Source: an uncultured Ectothiorhodospiraceae bacterium (GTDB lineage: Bacteria; Pseudomonadota; Gammaproteobacteria; Nitrococcales; Nitrococcaceae). From it: DNA of 64,000 nucleotides. Below the pieces are notes generated by a model, which saw nothing but the letters and a program-made list of their open reading frames with translations, did no database searches and had not been told where the DNA came from. The stretch lies in assembly GCA_913056385.1 (NCBI GenBank), contig CAJXND010000003.1:18690-82689 (forward strand), read 5' to 3'. Shown here piece by piece: positions 57,360 through 64,000 of this stretch; the first letter of the stretch is position 1, and each line of letters starts with the position of its first letter. The position numbers and the translations under genes are program-made.

Positions 57360-58418
57360 TCATGGCTCGAAGCATTCCCGAGGCACGATCAGGCTCTTGA
57401 TCACGCCATCGCGCCGCTCGGTCTGCAGCCGGAAGGCCTCGTCGGCCTGCTCCAGCGGGAAGCGATGGGTCACGATGGCGTCCACATCCACCTCGCCGGC
57501 GGCCACCAGGCGGATCGCCCGCGGATAGACATGACCCATGCGCCGGATGAATTTGATGACCAGCCCCTTGCGCCGGGCCTGGGCGGCGTCCAGGGCGTAG
57601 CGATTGCCGTCCGGGATGCCGACGATCATGGCGCGGCCGCCGATGGCCGCGGCATCCACGGCAAGCTGCAGGCCGGCCGGGTCATTGGTGGCCTCGAGCA
57701 CCAGATCGCAGCCGCGCCCATCGGTGCCCGCCTCGATGCAGGTCAGATCCTGGCCTGCCGTGTCGGCCCCCAGCGAGAGGGCCTTCTCGAGCCGTTCGGC
57801 GCAGGGATCCACGGCGTAGATATGCTCGGCCCCGGCGCGGCGAGCGAGCTGCAGAAGGCACAGCCCGATGGTGCCGCAGCCAATCACCGCCACCGACTCC
57901 AGGACCCGCTGATGAGCGAGATCCATGGCCTGGATGGCCACGCCCAGCGGCTCGAGCATCATGGCCTGGGCCGGGGTGAAGTGATCCGGTACCGGATGGA
58001 TCTGCGCGGCATCCACCGCGATCAGCTCGGTCATTGCGCCGTTGAACGGGGGGGCACCGGTGAACTCGACATTGGGGCAGAGATTGACGTCACCCCGCTC
58101 ACACCATTCGCAGTGGCCGCATGGACGGGCGGGGTCGACGGCGACGAGCTGACCCCGGCGAAGTCCCAGCGCGGGATGGTCGTGAACGATCCAGCCGGCG
58201 AACTCGTGGCCGGGGATGAACGGGGCATGGATGTGGGCGCTGCCGATGCCGCCCTCCAGGTAATAGTGCAGATCGCTGCCGCAGACACCGATGCCGGCAA
58301 CCTGCACCAGAACCTCGCCGGCAGCGGGTTCCGGTGCCGTCTCCTCGCCCGTTCTGACATCCCGAACGCCGTGTATATACGTGGCCCGCACCGGCTGCTC
58401 TCCCCCTGGATTGAACAT
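57360..58418 (-). CDS. Zinc-dependent polyol dehydrogenase (MDR/sorbitol dehydrogenase-like)
   Basis: 352 aa. Catalytic zinc Cys46 (GVCGSDLHYY), His71-Glu72 (PGHEFAG); structural zinc C100-X2-C103-X2-C106-X7-C114 (CGHCEWCERGDVNLC). Rossmann motif VIGCGTIGLCLLQLA. HYYLEGGIG is typical of sorbitol/xylitol dehydrogenases. It should oxidise the imported polyol to a ketose. First gene of the minus operon; the promoter is at 58441-58468. Confidence 0.88.
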   Translation of the reverse strand: MFNPGGEQPVRATYIHGVRDVRTGEETAPEPAAGEVLVQVAGIGVCGSDLHYYLEGGIGSAHIHAPFIPGHEFAGWIVHDHPALGLRRGQLVAVDPARPCGHCEWCERGDVNLCPNVEFTGAPPFNGAMTELIAVDAAQIHPVPDHFTPAQAMMLEPLGVAIQAMDLAHQRVLESVAVIGCGTIGLCLLQLARRAGAEHIYAVDPCAERLEKALSLGADTAGQDLTCIEAGTDGRGCDLVLEATNDPAGLQLAVDAAAIGGRAMIVGIPDGNRYALDAAQARRKGLVIKFIRRMGHVYPRAIRLVAAGEVDVDAIVTHRFPLEQADEAFRLQTERRDGVIKSLIVPRECFEP

Positions 58419-58468
58419 TTGTCTTGCTTAGGTCACAAATGTAATATCCGATGACATCGGCTTGTCAA
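58416..58468. promoter_or_regulatory. Divergent overlapping promoters and operator candidates of the polyol cluster
   Basis: Minus strand: TTGACA (58463-58468), 16-base spacer, TATTAC (58441-58446), driving the dehydrogenase operon. Plus strand: TTGTCT (58419-58424), 17-base spacer, TAATAT (58442-58447), driving the ATPase and kinase. The two -10 elements overlap. CCGATG-A-CATCGG (58448-58460) is a perfect 13-bp palindrome inside the minus spacer. CATTTGT...ACAAATG (58416-58441) is a second inverted repeat. One bound regulator could control both sides. Confidence 0.6.
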
Positions 58469-58501
58469 GCCGGCACGAAAAACGAGCAGGGAGGAGAGTC
58501 G

Positions 58502-59611
58502 ATGACGGCGGTGAGCCTGTCGCATATCGAGAAGCGCTACGGTGATACACCGGTGCTCAAGGACATCAACATCGATGTCGAGGAGCGGGAATTCATGGTC
58601 TTTGTCGGCCCATCCGGGTGCGGCAAGTCAACGCTACTGCGCAGCATTGCCGGGCTGGAATCGGTCGAGGGCGGGCAGATCCGCATCGGTGGCGATGACA
58701 TGACGCATGTCGATCCCTCCCGGCGGGGCGTGGCCATGGTCTTTCAGTCCTACGCGCTCTTCCCGCACATGAGCGTGTTCGAGAACATCGCCTTCGGGCT
58801 GCGGATGGCCAAACGGCCGGCATCGGAGATCCGGCAGCGCGTGAACGACGCGGCGGCGGTCCTGCAGATCGAGGCACTGCTCGATCGCAAGCCGAGGGCC
58901 CTATCCGGCGGGCAACGACAGCGCGTGGCCGTCGGCCGGGCGATCGTTCGCGATCCGCGGGTTTTTCTGTTCGATGAGCCCCTGTCCAACCTCGATGCGG
59001 CGCTACGCGTACAGATGCGGCTCGAGATCATCCGGCTGCATCAGCGCCTGGATGCGACCATGATCTACGTCACCCATGATCAGACCGAGGCCATGACCAT
59101 GGCCGATCGCATCGTCGTGCTGCGTGACGGGCGCGTCGAGCAGATCGGTAGCCCCCTGGAACTCTACCGGCGGCCGGCCAATCGCTTCGTGGCGAGCTTC
59201 ATCGGCTCGCCGCGCATGAATTTCCTCGAGGTCGGTCTGGACGGCCTGGCGGAGAACCACCAGCCGAGGGTGATCCTCCCCGGCGGCGGCAAGCTGACAC
59301 TCCCCGTCGACGGAGAAGGCCTCGTTGATCAGAGGGTCAGCCTGGGGATCCGGCCGGAGCATATCGTCGAGCCCGGTCAGACCGGAGACAGCGATCTGCA
59401 TCTGACCGGCGAAGCGCAGGTGGTCGAGCATCTGGGCGGCGAGACACTCATCCACGTGCGGCTCACCGACGACAGGCAGATCGAGGTGAAGGCCTCCGGT
59501 GATACCACGGTCAAGCCGGGCGACCACATCGAGGTGGGCGTCTCCGCCCACCGCTGCCATCTGTTCGATGGCGCGGAGAAGGCCTGCGCGCCACTGACCG
59601 CCGTGCAGTAG
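58502..59611 (+). CDS. Carbohydrate ABC transporter ATP-binding protein (MalK/UgpC type)
   Basis: 369 aa from ATG 58502 with GGGAGGAGAG before it; the track's 17-codon extension starts at the promoter. Walker A GPSGCGKSTLLRSIAG, signature LSGGQRQRVAVGRAIV, Walker B FLFDEPLSNLDAALR, switch His VTHDQTEAM, and the C-terminal TOBE/OB regulatory domain (LGIRPEHIVEPG). It energises the MalF/MalG permeases encoded divergently. The kinase gene follows after 10 bases. Confidence 0.93.
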   Translation: MTAVSLSHIEKRYGDTPVLKDINIDVEEREFMVFVGPSGCGKSTLLRSIAGLESVEGGQIRIGGDDMTHVDPSRRGVAMVFQSYALFPHMSVFENIAFGLRMAKRPASEIRQRVNDAAAVLQIEALLDRKPRALSGGQRQRVAVGRAIVRDPRVFLFDEPLSNLDAALRVQMRLEIIRLHQRLDATMIYVTHDQTEAMTMADRIVVLRDGRVEQIGSPLELYRRPANRFVASFIGSPRMNFLEVGLDGLAENHQPRVILPGGGKLTLPVDGEGLVDQRVSLGIRPEHIVEPGQTGDSDLHLTGEAQVVEHLGGETLIHVRLTDDRQIEVKASGDTTVKPGDHIEVGVSAHRCHLFDGAEKACAPLTAVQ

Positions 59612-59624
59612 CCGGAACGAGTTG

Positions 59625-61160
59625 ATGACCGCCCCACTCATCGGCATCGACGTCAGCACCACGGGGGTCAAGGCCTGCGCCTGGCACCCGGACGGTCATT
59701 GCATCGACGAGGCGCGGGCGTCGCTGGCGCTGCAGCGACCGGGCCCGCACCGCTACGAGCAAGACCCGGAGGATTGGTGGGTTGCGGTCTGCAGGGTGCT
59801 CCGGGCACTGGGCGAACGCCTGCCCGTGGCGCCGGCGGCCCTTGCCATCGCCCATCAGCGGGAGACCTTCGTGGCATCCGGTGATGACGGCTCGCCACTG
59901 CATCCGGCCCTGCTGTGGCTGGACCGCCGCGGTGAGCCCTGGGTCAAGCGGCTTCATGAAGGCTTCCCCGCCGAGGCGATGCGAGCGTGCAGTGGCAAGA
60001 GCCCCAATTACGGGCCGGCGTTCTACAAACTCGCCTGGCTGGCCGAGGCCCGGCCGGGCATTTTCGGCTCCCTTGCCATGGTCTGCGATGTTCAGGCCTG
60101 GCTTGCGCGTCGGCTCACCGGGCGCGCGGTGACGAGCTGGACCGGTGCCGACCCCCTGGGGCTGTTCGATATCCGCCACATGGAATGGTCCGCCGAGCTG
60201 TGTGAGCGGGTCGGCCTGCGTACGGATCAGTTGCCAGGCGTGGTTGCGCCGGGCACGCGCATTGGCGGGCTGTCGAGAGATGCCGCCAGCGCCACCGGCA
60301 TGCCGGCGGGGACACCGCTGGTTGCCGCCGGCGGTGACGGGCAGATGGGTGGCCTGGCGGTGGACGCCCTGGATAACGGCCGGCTCTACCTCAACCTCGG
60401 CACAGCCGTGGTGGCCGGCGCGTGGTCGTCGGCGCCCGCCGTATCGCCCGCCTGGCGTACCCTCACCGCCGGGGCCGGTGAGGGTTACTACCTGGAGAGC
60501 AGCCTGCGCAGTGGTGCATTGCTCTCGGACTGGCTTCTCAAGCGGGTGGTGGGGCTCGATCCCGTGGCCGACGCGGCGGTTCTCGAGCGACTCGAGGCCG
60601 AGGCGGCGGCGCTTCCGCCCGGCGGATACGGCGCGTTACTGCTTCCCTACTGGGAGGGGGTGATGAACCCGCACTGGGATGATGCCGCCCGCGGCGCGAT
60701 TCTGGGGCTCTCCGATGCCGACGGCCGGGCCAGCCTCTACCGGGCGCTGATCGAGGGGGTGGCGCTGGAGCAGGCGGGATTCGTCAGTGCATTGCGGGTA
60801 GAGGCAGGGGTTGTCGCCCACGAGGCGGTGGCCACCGGCGGGCCGGCGGGCAGTGATCTGTGGTGCCGCATTCACGCTGATGCCATCGGCGTACCGGTGC
60901 GCCGACAGCCCGGGTTGGAGGCGGCGGCACTGGGAGCCGCCATCTGCGCTGCCTGCGGTGTCGGCATCTATCCGGATCTGGCCAGTGCGGCCCGGGCGAT
61001 GGCCCCGGCCGGGGGCGATGTATTTACGCCGGATCCCGACAACCAGGCGTTCTATGCGCGACTGCGCGGCATCCATGGCCGGATACATGAGCGCATGGCG
61101 CCACTGATGCATGAGCTGGAGGCGGCCCTCGCTGGGCAAAACCCCCTACACCGGGCATGA
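59625..61160 (+). CDS. FGGY-family sugar kinase (xylulokinase-like)
   Basis: 511 aa from ATG 59625 (the track starts one codon earlier at TTG 59622). N-terminal GIDVSTTGVKACAWHPDG phosphate-binding loop; WLDRRGEPW; GGDGQMGGLAVDAL (catalytic Asp region); NLGTAVVAGAW; and the C-terminal VATGGPAGSDLWCRIHADAIGVPV. It phosphorylates the ketose (probably a pentulose such as xylulose) from the dehydrogenase step; exact substrate not assignable. It ends 36 bases before the DUF945-like gene. Confidence 0.87.
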   Translation: MTAPLIGIDVSTTGVKACAWHPDGHCIDEARASLALQRPGPHRYEQDPEDWWVAVCRVLRALGERLPVAPAALAIAHQRETFVASGDDGSPLHPALLWLDRRGEPWVKRLHEGFPAEAMRACSGKSPNYGPAFYKLAWLAEARPGIFGSLAMVCDVQAWLARRLTGRAVTSWTGADPLGLFDIRHMEWSAELCERVGLRTDQLPGVVAPGTRIGGLSRDAASATGMPAGTPLVAAGGDGQMGGLAVDALDNGRLYLNLGTAVVAGAWSSAPAVSPAWRTLTAGAGEGYYLESSLRSGALLSDWLLKRVVGLDPVADAAVLERLEAEAAALPPGGYGALLLPYWEGVMNPHWDDAARGAILGLSDADGRASLYRALIEGVALEQAGFVSALRVEAGVVAHEAVATGGPAGSDLWCRIHADAIGVPVRRQPGLEAAALGAAICAACGVGIYPDLASAARAMAPAGGDVFTPDPDNQAFYARLRGIHGRIHERMAPLMHELEAALAGQNPLHRA

Positions 61161-61196
61161 TGCGCCCGTGATCCATGGCCGGTTGCAGGGGCATCG

Positions 61197-62348
61197 ATGA
61201 GCAGAAAATCGTTCAGATGGGTGGCGGTTGCGGTGATCGCCCTCGGAGTGGCGGCCGCCACGGTTCCGGTCCTGATGGGATGGCAGGCCGAGCGGACCTG
61301 GCATGACCAGGTCGCGGCGCTGGATGCCCGGCTCGCGGACTCCCGGGAAGGCGCCGGTGCACGCATCGTCGACTATGAACGCGGGCTTTTCAGTGCCCGC
61401 GTCCGCACCATGCTCGAGCTGCCGCCCTCCGCCCTGGCGCCGCCCGTCCGGGCGACCCTCGGGCTGGCGGATGGCCCGGTCGAACTGCGACTCACCCAGT
61501 CGGTCCAGCACGGCTGGAGCAGTGCGGCATTTGATGGCTATCTGCAACCGGTCGGCGCGCTGGCCGGGCTCTTTGCCCGCCTCGGCGGGACCGACCGGAG
61601 CCTGCGCATCAGTGGCCGTATCGGGATCGGTCGGCAGTCGGTTGTGGTGCGGGCTGAATCACTCGCGGGGCCGCTGGATCGGCAGGGCCAGCTTCAACTG
61701 CGGTCTGATCCGATGCGGTTCGAGGCGGTACATGCCTCCCGCGATGGCCGGCTGACCGCGGAGCTCCTCTGGCAGGGGGTCGGGCTGGACGATGCGAATA
61801 ACGCCGCCGAGCTGCAGATCGATGGCCTGCAGGGCCGGACCAAGGCCCGGCGCATGGCCGGACTGATGGATCTTGATTTCGAGCTCGACTGGGAGCGGCT
61901 CTACCTGACCGACCAGCCGGTGCTGCGCGGCGGTCTCGGCCTGGAGATCGAACGCCTGGCACCGGCCGGCCTGGAGTCGGACTCGCGGTATGCCCTGGCC
62001 CTGCTCGCCGAGCCCGGGCCTCGGGCGGCGCTCACGCGGTTTCGCATGCAGGATGATGCCGGGGCGGGTCTGAGCGCGCGTGCCAATCTCGAGATCAAGC
62101 CCCGGATGGCGGAGTTGCTGCTGACGGGACAGAGCGGCATGGCACTGTGGTCGGCTCTGCACCTTGATGCGGAGCTCGGCATTGATGACGCGCTGATCGC
62201 CGCCATCCCCGCCGGGCAGGCGGACTGGGTCCGGCAGGCCCAGGCCTTCGGTATCCTCCGGCGGCAGGATGGCCAGTGGCGGCTCGAGGTGTCGATGGAT
62301 GAGGGCCGCCTGAGCGTCCATGGCCAGCCGTGGTGGAGTGGTGGCTAG
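61197..62348 (+). CDS. DUF945 (YdgA-like) exported protein
   Basis: 383 aa with an N-terminal anchor/signal (FRWVAVAVIALGVAAATVPVLMG). The WQAERTWHDQVAALDARLADS and IVDYERGLFSARVRTMLELP segments and a long beta-rich body match the DUF945/YdgA layout, though it is shorter than E. coli YdgA (~500 aa). Function unestablished; an inner-membrane-anchored periplasmic protein is likely. The family call is tentative. Confidence 0.55.
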   Translation: MSRKSFRWVAVAVIALGVAAATVPVLMGWQAERTWHDQVAALDARLADSREGAGARIVDYERGLFSARVRTMLELPPSALAPPVRATLGLADGPVELRLTQSVQHGWSSAAFDGYLQPVGALAGLFARLGGTDRSLRISGRIGIGRQSVVVRAESLAGPLDRQGQLQLRSDPMRFEAVHASRDGRLTAELLWQGVGLDDANNAAELQIDGLQGRTKARRMAGLMDLDFELDWERLYLTDQPVLRGGLGLEIERLAPAGLESDSRYALALLAEPGPRAALTRFRMQDDAGAGLSARANLEIKPRMAELLLTGQSGMALWSALHLDAELGIDDALIAAIPAGQADWVRQAQAFGILRRQDGQWRLEVSMDEGRLSVHGQPWWSGG

Positions 62349-62363
62349 TCACCGGAGTGCTGG

Positions 62364-63023
62364 ATGAATCTTGCCGCGGACAGTCTGCCGTCATGGATGG
62401 CCTGGGGGCTCACGGCGGTTTTCATGCTGGTTATCGGCCGCGCGGCGTGGCGGTCGCCCTGGCGCGCATTGCGGGCCAACGGGCTGGTGACGGTCTTCAT
62501 CGCGGCGACGGCACTGGCGGGGCTGCTCTGGAGCATGCAGGTGGGCGTGCGCGAAGGGCTGACGCTGCATCTGCTCGGCACGGCGAGCCTGGTGCTGGTC
62601 TTCGGACCCGCGCTTGCCATGATGGCCGGCGCCGGCGCGCTGCTGCTCACCATGGCCGCCGGCCAGACCGATGCCCTGATGGCGGGTTATCAGGGACTGC
62701 TGCTGGCGGTGCTGCCGGTCTGGGTGGCCGACGGGTCGCACCGGCTGCTACGCCGCCTGCTGCCGCCCAACCCGTTCATCTTCTTCCTCGGTAGCGGTTT
62801 TGTGGGCGGCATGCTGGCCCTGGCCGCCCCCATTCTCGTCTCCGCCGCGCTCATGGCCATTCTCGGCCTGCAGCCCGGCTGGGCCATCCAGCGCGACTAC
62901 CTCGCGCTGTTGCCGCTGGTGCTGTTCCCGGAGGGCTTCATCAACGGCGCGGTGATGACGGCGCTCGCCGTCTATCAGCCCGATTGGGTCCGAAGCTTCG
63001 ACGACGAGACCTATCTGCGCTAG
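62364..63023 (+). CDS. COG3235-like predicted membrane protein (CbiM-like permease family)
   Basis: 219 aa, about six hydrophobic segments. The SLPSWMAWGLTAVFMLVIGRAAW N-terminus and FPEGFINGAVMTALAVYQPDWVRSFDDETYL C-terminus fit COG3235 proteins annotated as energy-coupling-factor permease-like. No ECF ATPase or substrate gene is adjacent, so transport is unproven. It converges on valS with a 4-base overlap. Confidence 0.72.
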   Translation: MNLAADSLPSWMAWGLTAVFMLVIGRAAWRSPWRALRANGLVTVFIAATALAGLLWSMQVGVREGLTLHLLGTASLVLVFGPALAMMAGAGALLLTMAAGQTDALMAGYQGLLLAVLPVWVADGSHRLLRRLLPPNPFIFFLGSGFVGGMLALAAPILVSAALMAILGLQPGWAIQRDYLALLPLVLFPEGFINGAVMTALAVYQPDWVRSFDDETYLR

Positions 63024-64000
63024 AGCCGCTCGATCCGGGCCACCTGCTCGTCGATGCGCGCCAGCGCCGAACGACCCTCGGCGAGCTTGTCGCGCTCGCG
63101 CTGGACGACATCGGCAGGGGCCCGACTGACGAAGGCCTCGTTGGCGAGCTTGCCCTCGGTGCGCGCCAGATCGTCGGCGAGGCGCCGGCGTTCCTTGTCG
63201 AGCCTGGCCCGTTCGGCCGCCTTGTCGATGAGGCCGGCCATGGGGACGCGGACTTCGAGTTCGTCGACCAGGGCCAGGGCCGATTCCGGCGCCTCTTCGC
63301 CGGTTTCCAGCACAGTCACCGACGCCAGGCGGGCGAGGAAATCGAGCGCGGCGCGATGTCGGGCGAGCCACTGGCGGTCGAGATCGGCGGCGTTGCCGAG
63401 CAGCACCGGCAGAGGTTTGCCTGGCGGGATGTCCATCTCGCCACGGATGCGCCGGATGCCGAGAATGAAGCGCTGCAGCCAGTCGATCTCCGCCTCCGCG
63501 GCCGGGTCTTCGCGGCCGGCCTCGGCGATGGGGAAGGGCTGGGTCATGAGCGTCTCGCCATCCGCCCCGGCGAGTGGCGCCACCCGCTGCCAGATTTCTT
63601 CGGTGATGAACGGCATGATCGGATGCGCCAGACGCAGCAGCGTCTCGAGCACCCGCACCAGCGTCTGACGTGTGCCGCGCACGCGGGCGGGGTCGGCATC
63701 GCCCTGCAGGGTCGGTTTGCTGAGCTCGAGGTACCAGTCGCAGTACTCGTCCCAGGTGAACTCGTAGATCGCCTGCGCAGCCTGGTCCATGCGGTAGCCC
63801 TCGAGGGCCTCGATGACGGTGCGCTCGGTGTGCTGGAGTCGAGAGATGATCCAGCGCTCGGCGATGCCGAGTTCCGCCTCGTCATCCCCCTGCCCGCAGT
63901 CCTCGCCCTCGGTGTTCATCAGTGCGTAGCGCGCGGCATTCCAGAGCTTATTGCAGAGGTTGCCATAGCCATCGACGCGGCCCATGTCGAAGACGACATC
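63020..64000 (-). CDS. valS: Valine--tRNA ligase, C-terminal part (partial)
   Basis: The gene runs off the right edge (DVVFDMGRVDGYGNLCNKLWNAARYALMN at the window end). Visible are the anticodon-binding helical domain (ERWIISRLQHTERTVIEALEGYRMDQAAQAIYEFTWDEYCDWYLELSK), PIMPFITEEIWQ, and the C-terminal coiled-coil arm (AERARLDKERRRLADDLARTEGKLANEAFVSRAPADVVQRERDKL). The catalytic N-terminal part with HIGH and KMSKS is outside the window. Confidence 0.95.
   Translation of the reverse strand, partial: DVVFDMGRVDGYGNLCNKLWNAARYALMNTEGEDCGQGDDEAELGIAERWIISRLQHTERTVIEALEGYRMDQAAQAIYEFTWDEYCDWYLELSKPTLQGDADPARVRGTRQTLVRVLETLLRLAHPIMPFITEEIWQRVAPLAGADGETLMTQPFPIAEAGREDPAAEAEIDWLQRFILGIRRIRGEMDIPPGKPLPVLLGNAADLDRQWLARHRAALDFLARLASVTVLETGEEAPESALALVDELEVRVPMAGLIDKAAERARLDKERRRLADDLARTEGKLANEAFVSRAPADVVQRERDKLAEGRSALARIDEQVARIERL

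Noticed and set aside
56520-58454. 644-aa plus ORF over the solute-binding and dehydrogenase genes
   Set aside because: Antisense to two confident genes; no motifs.
58451-58501. 17-codon extension of the MalK-type ATPase
   Set aside because: It lies in the promoter/operator; ATG 58502 has GGGAGGAGAG before it.

Overview
The window is about 64 kb of dense, GC-rich bacterial chromosome with almost no non-coding space. No gene-free stretch exceeds 300 bases, and I see no tRNA, rRNA, CRISPR array, insertion sequence or prophage. Gene content and order (nrdR-ribD-ribE-ribBX-ribH-nusB-thiL; tamA-tamB; purN-purM / DUF2066-hda; metG-rnfB-nth; valS) point to a gammaproteobacterium. The compact layout, high GC and very acidic exported proteins suggest a halophilic Ectothiorhodospiraceae-type organism (Spiribacter-like). 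That placement is an inference from style, not from a marker gene.

Region by region: 1-5.0 kb is the 3' end of nrdR followed by a riboflavin operon with nusB and thiL. 5.1-6.5 kb holds an FNR-type oxygen sensor and a convergent SufT-like Fe-S assembly gene. 6.6-13.1 kb is an amino-acid/hydroxy-acid metabolism patch: a class III aminotransferase, an MFS transporter, a succinate-semialdehyde dehydrogenase, a D-2-hydroxyacid dehydrogenase and a class I aminotransferase. 13.1-23.4 kb has a GNAT-nitrilase fusion, a DksA-like protein, tamA-tamB, rhlB, a monothiol glutaredoxin, rnt and pyrC. 23.5-28.6 kb holds argG and an A-B-C-D manganese/iron-type ABC transporter whose first permease carries a C-terminal winged-helix domain. 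28.6-33.9 kb is nth, an anchorless RnfB-like ferredoxin, metG, a shikimate-kinase-like gene, apbC and dcd. 34-43.6 kb has DUF3108, purN, purM, DUF2066, hda, DUF2069, wrbA, acylphosphatase, two small c-type cytochromes behind an FNR-like box, an epimerase-like protein, trmH and proS. 43.7-47.7 kb is ilvH-ilvC-pssA-leuA. 47.7-51.8 kb holds a family-4 uracil-DNA glycosylase, rimI, a UMF1-type MFS gene, DUF2970 and a sodium:solute symporter under a TPP riboswitch. 51.9-61.2 kb is a complete polyol/ketose import and catabolism cluster (MalK/MalF/MalG/solute-binding ABC transporter, polyol dehydrogenase, L-xylulose-reductase-like SDR, SIS isomerase, SorC regulator, FGGY kinase). 61.2-64 kb has a DUF945-like protein, a COG3235-type membrane protein and the 3' end of valS.

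The most interesting parts are: (1) the polyol cluster, with divergent overlapping promoters, palindromes, and a stem-loop after the solute-binding gene; (2) the metal ABC operon, where a permease-regulator fusion resembles chlamydial YtgCR and a 19-bp palindrome overlaps the promoter -10; (3) the TPP riboswitch whose P1 helix abuts the start codon of an SSS-family transporter; and (4) the FNR/FNR-box pair linking an oxygen sensor to tandem cytochromes. Several genes also have altered key residues: RibBX, the family-4 UDG, the shikimate-kinase-like protein and the anchorless RnfB.
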